A stretch of 12,634 bases of DNA from Desulfuromonadaceae bacterium (GCA_003246035.1 QKBP01000068.1:1-12634); one strand, 5' to 3'; positions 1 through 6,124 are shown, counted from the first letter of the stretch. Made by a program: numbers and translations. Notes: generated by a model not told the origin, from the sequence alone.

Positions 1-2
1 GC

Positions 3-611
3 TCCTTCGGGCGGGCGCTGGCAGGTCTCGACCACCTGCACGCCGCCGGGGTGCGCAGCACCATGAGCACCGTGATCTCGCGCCTCAACTACCGGCACCT
101 CGAAGAGGTGCTGGACGTGGCCCGCGCCCGTAGTGTGGCGCAGGTCTACTTGCACAACTTCAAGTGCAGCGGGCGTGGCTTCAAGAACCGCCAGGAGCTC
201 GACCTGAGCGCCGAGGAGTGGCGGGATTTCTACGTCGAGGCCCTCGAGGTCAAGGCGCGGACCACGGACCTGACCATCTCCTTCGATGACCCGGTGATCG
301 CCTCGCTCCCCGGCTACGCGGAGAGTGCCCTGGTCAAGGGGAGCACCTGCGGGAAACTCTCTTTGCACCTGCGCCCCAACGGCGACATCACCCCCTGCGG
401 TTTCATCCCGGTCGTCGTTGGCAACATCCTGAAGGACGATTTCTCCGAGTTGTGGCACGAGTCGCCGGTGCTTAAGGCGATGCGCCACAAGGAGGCCCAG
501 GGGAAGTGCCAGTCGTGCGGCGCCTTCGGCGACTGCCTCGGCGGCTGCACGGCGCGCGCCTTCGCCACCACGGGAGATTTCAATCAGCCCGATCCCCATT
601 GCTGGAAATAA
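3..611 (+). CDS. Radical SAM/SPASM protein, C-terminal part (GeoRSP-type peptide maturase), truncated by window edge
   Basis: The reading frame is open from base 3, so the N-terminal radical SAM core with its CxxxCxxC cluster lies outside the window; 202 residues are visible. The C-terminus is a textbook SPASM domain. Cysteine codons start at 348, 396, 507, 516, 534, 546 and 600, giving C-x15-C (ending NGDITPC), then C-x2-C-x5-C-x3-C and a last Cys three residues from the end. In known SPASM enzymes these bind auxiliary 4Fe-4S clusters and the enzymes modify peptides or proteins by radical chemistry. The GTG at 51 is only an internal codon, because residues before it (ALAGLDHLHAAGV) continue a typical TIM-barrel helix. 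A tiny peptide gene follows after 30 bases and a second SPASM gene after that. This arrangement matches the GeoRSP system I recall from Geobacter and relatives. Family assignment to radical SAM/SPASM is strong; the GeoRSP subfamily is inferred from context. Confidence 0.9.
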   Translation, partial: SFGRALAGLDHLHAAGVRSTMSTVISRLNYRHLEEVLDVARARSVAQVYLHNFKCSGRGFKNRQELDLSAEEWRDFYVEALEVKARTTDLTISFDDPVIASLPGYAESALVKGSTCGKLSLHLRPNGDITPCGFIPVVVGNILKDDFSELWHESPVLKAMRHKEAQGKCQSCGAFGDCLGGCTARAFATTGDFNQPDPHCWK

Positions 612-627
612 CCGTCAACCCCAACCC

Positions 628-635
628 GAGGAGGT
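628..635 (+). promoter_or_regulatory. Strong ribosome binding site of the tiny peptide gene
   Basis: GAGGAGGT lies six bases before the ATG at 642. It is among the best Shine-Dalgarno matches in the window, better than those of the larger genes tsaD, rsmA or the cysteine desulfurase. A strong site in front of an 18-codon frame argues that the frame is translated, and at a high rate. Confidence 0.7.
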
Positions 636-641
636 ACGATC

Positions 642-698
642 ATGAAGCGTTACAGCAAACCCCGTGTGGTCGGATCGTCGAACGTCCACCCCTGCTAA
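642..698 (+). CDS. Candidate RiPP precursor peptide, 18 residues
   Basis: The frame encodes MKRYSKPRVVGSSNVHPC and stops at TAA (696-698). It sits between two SPASM-domain genes, has a near-ideal ribosome binding site, and is followed six bases later by a perfect hairpin with a T-run. The N-terminal half is basic and carries Y4-x-x-P7-x-V9 and G11. This resembles the YxxPxL leader motif that discrete PqqD-like recognition proteins bind in lasso peptide precursors. The remaining short tail, GSSNVHPC, would be the core, with Ser, Asn, His and a C-terminal Cys as plausible modification or metal-binding residues. I do not recognise a named family for this peptide. The role as substrate of the flanking radical SAM/SPASM protein is inferred from position, translation signal and motif. 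It could alternatively be a short leader peptide controlling the hairpin behind it, although the Cys-terminated composition and lack of codon repeats do not suggest amino-acid attenuation. Confidence 0.6.
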   Translation: MKRYSKPRVVGSSNVHPC

Positions 699-703
699 CC
701 GTG

Positions 704-735
704 GAGGGAGCATCGTCGATGCTCCCTCGCCTTTT
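704..735 (+). terminator. Rho-independent terminator or attenuator after the peptide gene
   Basis: GAGGGAGCATC (704-714) pairs perfectly with GATGCTCCCTC (718-728) around a three-base loop, an 11-bp stem. It is followed by GCC and TTTT (732-735). The structure begins six bases after the peptide stop codon and ends 33 bases before the next start. It probably terminates most transcripts after the peptide while letting some read through to the second SPASM gene, as seen for other RiPP precursors made in excess of their enzymes. The T-run is short, so termination is likely incomplete. Confidence 0.72.
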
Positions 736-768
736 ACAGCGTAGGGCAGAACTGGAGACGAGCACGTC

Positions 769-1692
769 ATGCAGGAATTCGATACCCCCCTGAGGTTGAC
801 CTGGGAGATCGCCGGGAAAGGTGCGCATCTCGATGCGCCCCGCCTGCTCAAGGTGGCCGACGCGATCGCCGAGGCCGGTGTCCTGTTCGTCACCCTGGAA
901 GGGGATCCCCTCCACCACCCCGCTGCAGCCCAGCTGCTGGAACGGCTCGCGGCCGGAGGGTGCCAGGTGACCGCGGTCGTTGCCGACCCTGACGGCCTCG
1001 ACGCAGGACTTCCTCTGGCCGAGGTGGCCCTCGACGCCGGCCCCCGGCTGGGCCCCGAATCTAAAGGGCTCGGTGGCCTGGCCGCGGTCCTGGAAGAGGT
1101 CCGCGGTCGGGGCTTCGAGCCGCTCCTGTGGCTCGCGCCCTACAAGTCCTATCTGACTGAAATAACGAAGCTATTCAGGTTTTGCGCGGAGTGCGGCGTG
1201 GGGAGATTTAAGTTGTCAAACCTGCCGATAAGTGCTAGCTTTGCACGACTCGTCCCGGCGGAAATACCGCGTCCCGAGGACCTGCAGCCCCTCGCCACCG
1301 AACTGCGTGAGGCTGCCGGGGAGGTGCGCGGGCGGGTGCGCCTCGAGGTGCACGACCGTTTCCTCTGGGAGACACTGGCGGAACAGAGCGCCAGCCTGGC
1401 CGAGTATGGCGGTTGCCAGGCGGCCAACAGCCTGGCCCACGTCGACGCAGGGGGGAACGTGCACCCCTGCAGTTCCTGGCCTGAGCGGCTCGGCAACCTC
1501 CTTGTTTCGTCCTTCGAGGAACTCTGGCGTTCAGAACCGCGCCGCTCGATCCGGCAGCGGATCGCCGAAATGCCGGACAGCTGTGCCGGCTGCCGCGATT
1601 ACCAGGAGTGTTTTGCCGGCTGTCGCGGCCTGAGCGCCTGCTGTGATTTCGCCAACGAGGGACGCGATCCGCTGTGCGGCGGACGGCGTTGA
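769..1692 (+). CDS. GeoRSP-type SPASM domain protein with degenerate radical SAM half
   Basis: This 307-residue protein has a complete C-terminal SPASM cysteine set: C216, C234, then C272-x2-C275-x5-C281-x3-C285, with C291, C292 and C303 at the end. The N-terminal half resembles a radical SAM barrel (PLRLTWEIAGKG, then VTLEGDPLHHP where active enzymes have a GGEPL-like motif). The cluster loop, however, reads WEIAGKGAHLDAP and has no CxxxCxxC. It should therefore bind auxiliary Fe-S clusters but not perform SAM cleavage, consistent with a binding or electron-transfer partner for the upstream radical SAM protein. This matches what I recall as the GeoRSP system SPASM domain protein. An extra pair, C139-x2-C142, lies mid-protein. 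The start has GGAGA at 754-758, ten bases upstream. Codon use between about 1141 and 1270 differs clearly from the rest. The stop is followed 13 bases later by the cysteine desulfurase gene. Confidence 0.82.
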   Translation: MQEFDTPLRLTWEIAGKGAHLDAPRLLKVADAIAEAGVLFVTLEGDPLHHPAAAQLLERLAAGGCQVTAVVADPDGLDAGLPLAEVALDAGPRLGPESKGLGGLAAVLEEVRGRGFEPLLWLAPYKSYLTEITKLFRFCAECGVGRFKLSNLPISASFARLVPAEIPRPEDLQPLATELREAAGEVRGRVRLEVHDRFLWETLAEQSASLAEYGGCQAANSLAHVDAGGNVHPCSSWPERLGNLLVSSFEELWRSEPRRSIRQRIAEMPDSCAGCRDYQECFAGCRGLSACCDFANEGRDPLCGGRR

Positions 1693-1705
1693 CCCATAGA
1701 ACGCA

Positions 1706-2857
1706 ATGACCCTGTATCTCGACAACGCGGCAACCTCATTCCCCCGACCCGAAGCGGTCTACCGGGCCGTCGATTCGACCCTGCGTCAGGTCGGCGCGAG
1801 CCCCGGCCGGGGAGGGTACCGCATGGCGGTCGATGCGTCGCGGCTGGTCTTCGAGGTCCGCGAACAGCTCGCGACGTTTTTCTCCATCCCTGACGCCTCC
1901 CGCCTGGCCTTTACTTCGGGGTGTACCGAGGCGCTGAACCTGGCGCTGTTCGGTGTCCTGGAACCCGGTGACCGGGTGGTGACCACCGGCATGGAGCACA
2001 ACGCCGTATGTCGCCCCCTCCAGGCCCTCGCCAGTCGCGGGGTCGAGGTGGTCCGGGTCGTGCCCGATCCCGACGGCTTCGTGTCGCCAGACGCGCTACG
2101 AAAAGCCTGCACACCGGGGACACGCATGCTGGTGATGACCCATGCCTCGAACGTGACCGGGACGGTCCAGCCGCTCGAAGAGATCGGCCCCTGGTGCCGG
2201 CAGCAGGGGATTCTGCTGCTGGTCGATGCCGCCCAGAGCGCCGGACTGCTGGAGATCGATGTCGAAACGCTCGGTATCGACCTGCTGGCGGTCGCCGGGC
2301 ACAAGGGGCTGTTCGGTCCCCCGGGAACCGGGGCCCTCTACGTACGCGAAGGGGTGGAGCTGGCTCCGCTGATCTATGGCGGTACCGGCAGCGGTTCCGA
2401 ATCGCTGGAACCTCCGCAGCAGATGCCGGAACGGTTCGAAAGCGGCACGCTCAATACCCCTGGGATCGCCGGACTGGGCGCCGGTATCAGCTTCATTCAG
2501 GAGCAGGGTGTGGCGAGCTTCGCGGTGCGCAAGCGCGAACAGGTCCAGGCCCTGCTTGACGGTCTCGGCCGGATTGAGCGGGTAAGGCTTTTCGGTCCTC
2601 GTGACGCGACCCGTCATGCCGGGGCGATCTCCTTCGTGCTTGAAGGTCAGGACCCTTCGGAGACGGGTTTCAGGCTCGACCACGAGTACGACATCGCCTG
2701 CCGGGTGGGTCTCCACTGTGCTCCCGAGGCACACCGCGCCATCGGGACCTTCCCCTCCGGGACGGTCCGGGTGAGCCCCGGTTTCGAGACCACCCCGGCC
2801 GATATCGAACGGTTTCTTGCTGCAGTCAATGACCTGGCGGCCAGGTTGACCCCCTGA
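1706..2857 (+). CDS. Cysteine desulfurase family protein (class V aminotransferase)
   Basis: This is a PLP enzyme of 383 residues, the usual length. It begins MTLYLDNAATSFPRP, the standard N-terminus of the family, so the start is secure although no good ribosome binding site precedes it; translation may be coupled to the gene ending 13 bases upstream. Visible motifs are FTSGCTEALNLAL, THASNVTGT, VDAAQSAG, and AGHK with the PLP-binding Lys at K200. GLHCAPEAH carries the probable catalytic Cys, C338. Such enzymes release sulfur (or selenium) from cysteine or selenocysteine as a bound persulfide or selenide. The pattern is closest to the EF2568-like branch of SufS/NifS relatives that I recall, whose physiological acceptor is generally unclear. 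Its position suggests sulfur supply for the Fe-S-rich SPASM proteins or for peptide modification, but a housekeeping role is equally possible. Family call is strong, acceptor unknown. Confidence 0.88.
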   Translation: MTLYLDNAATSFPRPEAVYRAVDSTLRQVGASPGRGGYRMAVDASRLVFEVREQLATFFSIPDASRLAFTSGCTEALNLALFGVLEPGDRVVTTGMEHNAVCRPLQALASRGVEVVRVVPDPDGFVSPDALRKACTPGTRMLVMTHASNVTGTVQPLEEIGPWCRQQGILLLVDAAQSAGLLEIDVETLGIDLLAVAGHKGLFGPPGTGALYVREGVELAPLIYGGTGSGSESLEPPQQMPERFESGTLNTPGIAGLGAGISFIQEQGVASFAVRKREQVQALLDGLGRIERVRLFGPRDATRHAGAISFVLEGQDPSETGFRLDHEYDIACRVGLHCAPEAHRAIGTFPSGTVRVSPGFETTPADIERFLAAVNDLAARLTP

Positions 2858-2882
2858 GCTGCTCTGAACGAAGGAGTGACCC

Positions 2883-3164
2883 ATGCATACCCTTTCCCGC
2901 TGGATTCTGGCCGTGCTGCTGCTCAGTTTTAGCGCCTGCTCGCTCCCCCCGACCAAGCCGATCACCATCGACGAGCTGATGGCCACCAAGGTTTTCCGCA
3001 TCTACAAGATCGACGAGTCGCCCGAAGACGTCCTGCGGGTGCTCAACCGCGACGGCGAAGTGATCGTCAAGGGGGAACGGACGTTGCGGGGCAAGACGAT
3101 CCCGGTCTACGTGAAGATTCTCGCCGCCAGCGATGGTATGGAAATCGCCGACTACGAACGTTAA
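2883..3164 (+). CDS. Small putative lipoprotein of unknown function
   Basis: The product has 93 residues. The N-terminus shows a short charged region, a hydrophobic stretch (WILAVLLLSFSA) and the lipobox-like FSAC with the acylated Cys at position 19. The next residues, Ser-Leu, are not an inner-membrane retention signal, so an outer-membrane, periplasm-facing location is likely. The mature part is about 74 residues, soluble and mixed alpha/beta in character, with KPITIDELMATKVFRIYKID and a basic middle (VIVKGERTLRGKTIPVYVKI). It contains no further Cys. AAGGAG at 2871-2876, six bases before the ATG, supports the start. It lies 25 bases after the desulfurase and 18 bases before phoH. I do not recognise the family. 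Secretion and lipidation are well supported by the motif; function is not. Confidence 0.75.
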   Translation: MHTLSRWILAVLLLSFSACSLPPTKPITIDELMATKVFRIYKIDESPEDVLRVLNRDGEVIVKGERTLRGKTIPVYVKILAASDGMEIADYER

Positions 3165-3182
3165 CCCTCCGAAAGGACCATC

Positions 3183-4508
3183 ATGCCCCGCAAAATTTAC
3201 ATTCTCGATACCAATGTATTGCTGCATGACCCGCGGGCCCTGTTCCGTTTCCAGGACAACCTGGTCATTGTCCCGATCACGGTGATCGAGGAGGTCGACC
3301 GCTTCAAGAAGGAGCTGAGCGAAACCGGGCGCAACGCCCGGCAGATCTCACGCATCATGGACCAGCTGCGCGGCCAGGCCAAGCTGATCGACGGCGTCCC
3401 GCTCGAGGACGGCGGGGAGCTGCGGGTCGAGATCTACCAGGAGCACTACCTCAAGGCGCTCCCCCCCGAGCTGCAGGTCGACCATGGCGACAACCGCATC
3501 CTGGCGATCGCGCTCGCGATGAAGGAGCAGACCGAGGGGCCGGTGACCCTGGTCACCAAGGACACCAACCTGCGCATCAAGTCCGACGTCATCGGACTGA
3601 TGGCTGAAGACTACGAGTCGGACAAGGTCTCCATCGAGGAGCTCTATTCCGGCACCTACGACCTGCTCCTCGAGCAGGAGGAGATCGACCGCTTCTTCGG
3701 CCAGGGCTACCTCGCGCAGGGGGAGGACACCCCCCTGTACGCCAACCAGGGGGTGACGCTGGTCGACAGCGCCAACCCCTCGCACTCGGCGCTGGCCCGT
3801 TACAATGCCGCGGCCCAGCGCCTGCTGCCGCTGATCCGCGCACCGAAGGAGGGGCTGTGGGGGATCCACCCCCGCAACCGCGAGCAGCAGTTCGCCATCG
3901 ACCTGCTGCTCAATGACGATATCCAGCTGGTGACCCTGGTCGGCAAGGCCGGGACCGGCAAGACCCTGCTGGCGATCGCCGCCGGCCTGCACATGGTGAC
4001 TGAGGCCGCTAGTCACAGCCGCCTGCTGGTCTCCCGCCCGGTCTTCCCCCTCGGTCGGGATCTCGGCTTCCTCCCCGGCGACCTCGAGGAGAAGCTCTCG
4101 CCGTGGATGCAGCCGATCTTCGACAACGTCGAACTGCTGCTCGGCGCGGTCGACGAGCGCGGCAAGCGCAAGCGCGGCTACCGCGAACTGGTCGACATGG
4201 GGATTCTCGAGATCGAGGCGCTGACCTACATCCGCGGTCGTTCGATCCCCAAGCAGTTCATGATCGTCGACGAAGCCCAGAACCTGACTCCCCACGAGAT
4301 CAAGACCATCATCACCCGGGCCGGGGAGGGGACCAAGATCGTGCTGACCGGCGACCCGTACCAGATCGACAATCCGTACATCGACTCGTCGAGCAACGGC
4401 CTGACCTACGTGGTCGAAAAGTTCAAGGGGCAGGAGATCGCCGGGCACGTGACCCTTTCCAAGGGAGAGCGTTCCTGCCTGGCCGAGCTGGCCGCCAACC
4501 TGCTCTAG
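3183..4508 (+). CDS. phoH: PhoH family ATPase with N-terminal PIN domain (PhoH2/YlaK type)
   Basis: The protein has 441 residues and two domains. Residues about 4-140 form a PIN-like nuclease fold beginning YILDTNVLLHD, with acidic candidates D9, E36/E37, D103 (HGDNRILA) and D127 (VTKDTNLRIKS). Residues about 230-441 form the PhoH P-loop ATPase, with Walker A GKAGTGKT at 254-261 and Walker B MIVDEAQN at 360-367. RPVFPLGRDLGFLPGDLEEK and LTGDPYQIDNPYID are also characteristic PhoH stretches. PIN-PhoH proteins are linked to ATP-dependent RNA unwinding and cleavage, so a cytoplasmic role in RNA turnover is likely. All catalytic residues appear intact. The start is supported by AAAGGA at 3172-3177, five bases upstream of the ATG. 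It stands between a lipoprotein gene and a hairpin-rich gap before tsaD, and may be the last gene of its transcription unit. Confidence 0.93.
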   Translation: MPRKIYILDTNVLLHDPRALFRFQDNLVIVPITVIEEVDRFKKELSETGRNARQISRIMDQLRGQAKLIDGVPLEDGGELRVEIYQEHYLKALPPELQVDHGDNRILAIALAMKEQTEGPVTLVTKDTNLRIKSDVIGLMAEDYESDKVSIEELYSGTYDLLLEQEEIDRFFGQGYLAQGEDTPLYANQGVTLVDSANPSHSALARYNAAAQRLLPLIRAPKEGLWGIHPRNREQQFAIDLLLNDDIQLVTLVGKAGTGKTLLAIAAGLHMVTEAASHSRLLVSRPVFPLGRDLGFLPGDLEEKLSPWMQPIFDNVELLLGAVDERGKRKRGYRELVDMGILEIEALTYIRGRSIPKQFMIVDEAQNLTPHEIKTIITRAGEGTKIVLTGDPYQIDNPYIDSSSNGLTYVVEKFKGQEIAGHVTLSKGERSCLAELAANLL

Positions 4509-4564
4509 GGAGGGCTCCTCCCCGTGTGTTCTGGTGCCGCTGCTCCTCACGGAGCCAGCGGCAC
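4508..4564 (+). other. Paired hairpins in the phoH-tsaD gap
   Basis: Two stems fill the 91-base gap. GGGAGG (4508-4513) pairs with CCTCCC (4517-4522). A larger stem joins GTGCCGCTGCTCC (4534-4546) to GGAGcCAGCGGCAC (4551-4564) across a TCAC loop with one bulged C, 13 base pairs in all. No T-run follows (TGTCGTCG), so this is not a classic intrinsic terminator. It may be a weak terminator, an mRNA 3'-end stabiliser or a leader structure for tsaD. GGCTCC (4513-4518) could also pair with GGAGCC (4551-4556), which would disrupt both hairpins. Confidence 0.55.
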
Positions 4565-4599
4565 TGTCGTCGAAACCCTAACCGTCTGCGGGCAACAGC

Positions 4600-5640
4600 A
4601 TGGTGTTGTTGTGTCTTGAATCTTCCTGTGACGAAACCTCCGCCGCCGTGGTCCGCGACGGGCGCGAGGCGCTCTCGAACGTGATCGCCTCCCAGGTCGA
4701 CGTGCATCGCCGTTACGGCGGGGTGGTCCCCGAGCTCGCCTCGCGGCGTCACCTCGAGGCGATCCTCCCGGTGGTCCGCGAGGCCCTCGACAAGGCCGGT
4801 GTCGGCCTCGACCAGATCGAGGGGGTCGCCGTGACCCGCGGCCCGGGGTTGGTCGGTGCACTGTTGGTGGCCCTCTCCGCCGGCAAGGCGATCGCCTACG
4901 CGCGCCGCCTTCCGCTGGTCGGCGTTCATCACATCGAGGGGCACCTGCACGCCATCCAGCTCGAGCAGAAGGTCGCCTATCCGTATCTGGCCCTGGCCGT
5001 CTCCGGGGGGCACACCCACCTCTACCGCGTCAACGGTGTCGGCGACTACGAAGTGCTCGGCATGACCCTCGACGATGCCGCCGGCGAGGCCTTCGACAAG
5101 GTCGCCAAGCTGCTCGGGCTCGGTTACCCCGGCGGTATCGAGGTCGATCGCCTGGCCCGTGGGGGTGATCCGAAGGCCTTCGAATTCCCGCGTCCGATGC
5201 TCCACAGCGGCGATCTGCGCTTCAGCTTCAGCGGCCTCAAGACCGCCGTATCGCAGACCGTGGCAGGTCTCCCGTCTCCGCCGGAAGGGGCGATTTTGAA
5301 CGACCTCTGCGCGAGCTTCCAGGCCGCGGTCGTCGAGGTCCTGGTGCGCAAGACGCTCTCCGCCGCGCGCGTGCATGCGACCCACAGGCTGGTCATCTGC
5401 GGCGGGGTGGCCTGCAACAGCGCGCTGCGTGAAGCGTTCCGCCTGGAAGGGGAGGCAGCCGGGATCGAGGTTCACGTACCGTCGCCGCTGTTGTGCAGCG
5501 ACAACGCCGCGATGCTCGGGGTCCCCGCCGAGAGTTACCTGCGCGCCGGCTGCCGTAATGCGCTCGACGTGAATGCCGTGGCCAGCTGGCCCCTCGACCA
5601 GGCCGGTCGCGAGATTCTCGCCACCGCGGGAGGGGCGTGA
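4600..5640 (+). CDS. tsaD: tRNA N6-threonylcarbamoyladenosine synthase subunit TsaD
   Basis: TsaD (formerly Gcp/YgjD) transfers threonylcarbamoyl from its AMP ester to A37 of ANN-decoding tRNAs, working in the cytoplasm with TsaB and TsaE. The 346-residue length is normal. The N-terminus LLCLESSCDETSAAVV is the ASKHA-fold signature. HHIEGHLHA supplies the metal ligands H111 and H115, SGGHTHL (135-141) is the nucleotide-binding loop, and CSDNAAML near D301 gives the third metal ligand. RYGGVVPELASRRH is another conserved family stretch. The ATG at 4600 fits the family N-terminus, but no good ribosome binding site is visible; GTG 4603 or TTG 4606 would also be possible. The stop lies one base before the next start. 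No sign of damage or transfer. Confidence 0.96.
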   Translation: MVLLCLESSCDETSAAVVRDGREALSNVIASQVDVHRRYGGVVPELASRRHLEAILPVVREALDKAGVGLDQIEGVAVTRGPGLVGALLVALSAGKAIAYARRLPLVGVHHIEGHLHAIQLEQKVAYPYLALAVSGGHTHLYRVNGVGDYEVLGMTLDDAAGEAFDKVAKLLGLGYPGGIEVDRLARGGDPKAFEFPRPMLHSGDLRFSFSGLKTAVSQTVAGLPSPPEGAILNDLCASFQAAVVEVLVRKTLSAARVHATHRLVICGGVACNSALREAFRLEGEAAGIEVHVPSPLLCSDNAAMLGVPAESYLRAGCRNALDVNAVASWPLDQAGREILATAGGA

Positions 5641-5641
5641 C

Positions 5642-6124
5642 ATGTGGCGTCGTTGGGGGATGGCCCGCCAGGCGAAACTCAACCTGCTCCGTTTCATACG
5701 CCTGCGGGGGACGCCTGACGAGATCGCCAAGGGCTTCGCCTTAGGCATCTTCATCGGCATGACCCCGACCTTCGGCTTCCAGATGGTCCTTGCGGTCTTC
5801 TTCGCGTTCCTGTTGCGTGAAAACAAGCTCGCCGCAGTCATCGGGGTGTGGATCACCAACCCCGTGACGGCTCCGTTTATCTATGCCGCCGAGTATGAGT
5901 TCGGGCGGCGGCTGCTCGGCATGGAGAGGGTCTCCTTCCATATCGATTTCACCTTCGACTCCCTGATGGCGCTGAGCTGGGACGTGCTTATCCCGTTGAC
6001 GATCGGCAGCCTGGTCTTCGGCGTGCTGTGTACCTGGATCAGCTATGCCGTGGTGTTGCGCATGATCCCGTCCCTCAAGAAGCTGCGGGTGCCGCGCTGG
6101 CCCAGGCGTCGCACCCGGCGATGA
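5642..6124 (+). CDS. DUF2062 domain membrane protein
   Basis: The product has 160 residues from the ATG at 5642, which follows the tsaD stop after one base and is preceded by GGGAGGGG inside the end of tsaD. A longer in-frame start (GTG 5573) would overlap tsaD by 68 bases and is unlikely. Features typical of DUF2062 are GTPDEIAKGFALGIFIGMTPTFG near residues 23-45 and WITNPVTAPFIYAAEY near 70-85. Hydrophobic membrane segments lie at about 33-58, 63-82 and 114-141, and the C-terminus is strongly basic (RWPRRRTRR), suggesting a cytoplasmic tail. The inner-membrane location is well supported; the function of the family is not established. Its stop codon overlaps the rsmA start in an ATGA, so the two are probably translated together. 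Confidence 0.88.
   Translation: MWRRWGMARQAKLNLLRFIRLRGTPDEIAKGFALGIFIGMTPTFGFQMVLAVFFAFLLRENKLAAVIGVWITNPVTAPFIYAAEYEFGRRLLGMERVSFHIDFTFDSLMALSWDVLIPLTIGSLVFGVLCTWISYAVVLRMIPSLKKLRVPRWPRRRTRR

Noticed and set aside
642..735. Peptide gene as an amino-acid attenuation leader for the SPASM partner
   Set aside because: No run of codons for one amino acid and no alternative anti-terminator pairing that I can see; the ribosome binding site and leader-like motif fit a precursor better, though this is not excluded.
506..793. A 95-codon + strand frame crossing the peptide gene region
   Set aside because: It overlaps the end of the SPASM gene and the start of the next, contains Arg/Leu-rich shadow sequence and has no ribosome binding site; it also runs through the terminator stem.
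1213..1241. Sigma-70-like promoter TTGTCA-N17-TAGCTT annotated as a feature
   Set aside because: The -10 element matches only three of six consensus positions and it lies inside a gene; kept only as part of the codon-island finding.
2883..4508. Lipoprotein plus PIN-PhoH as a toxin-antitoxin pair, as described for mycobacterial PhoH2
   Set aside because: The upstream product has a clear lipobox and is predicted to leave the cytoplasm, so it cannot act as a cytoplasmic antitoxin.
5573..5641. GTG start extending the DUF2062 protein by 23 residues
   Set aside because: It overlaps tsaD, while ATG 5642 has GGGAGGGG upstream and the family begins near it.
6028..6120. Longer rsmA start at ATG 6028
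   Set aside because: It would overlap the DUF2062 gene by 97 bases and adds residues not found in the family; the ATGA junction at 6121 is typical.
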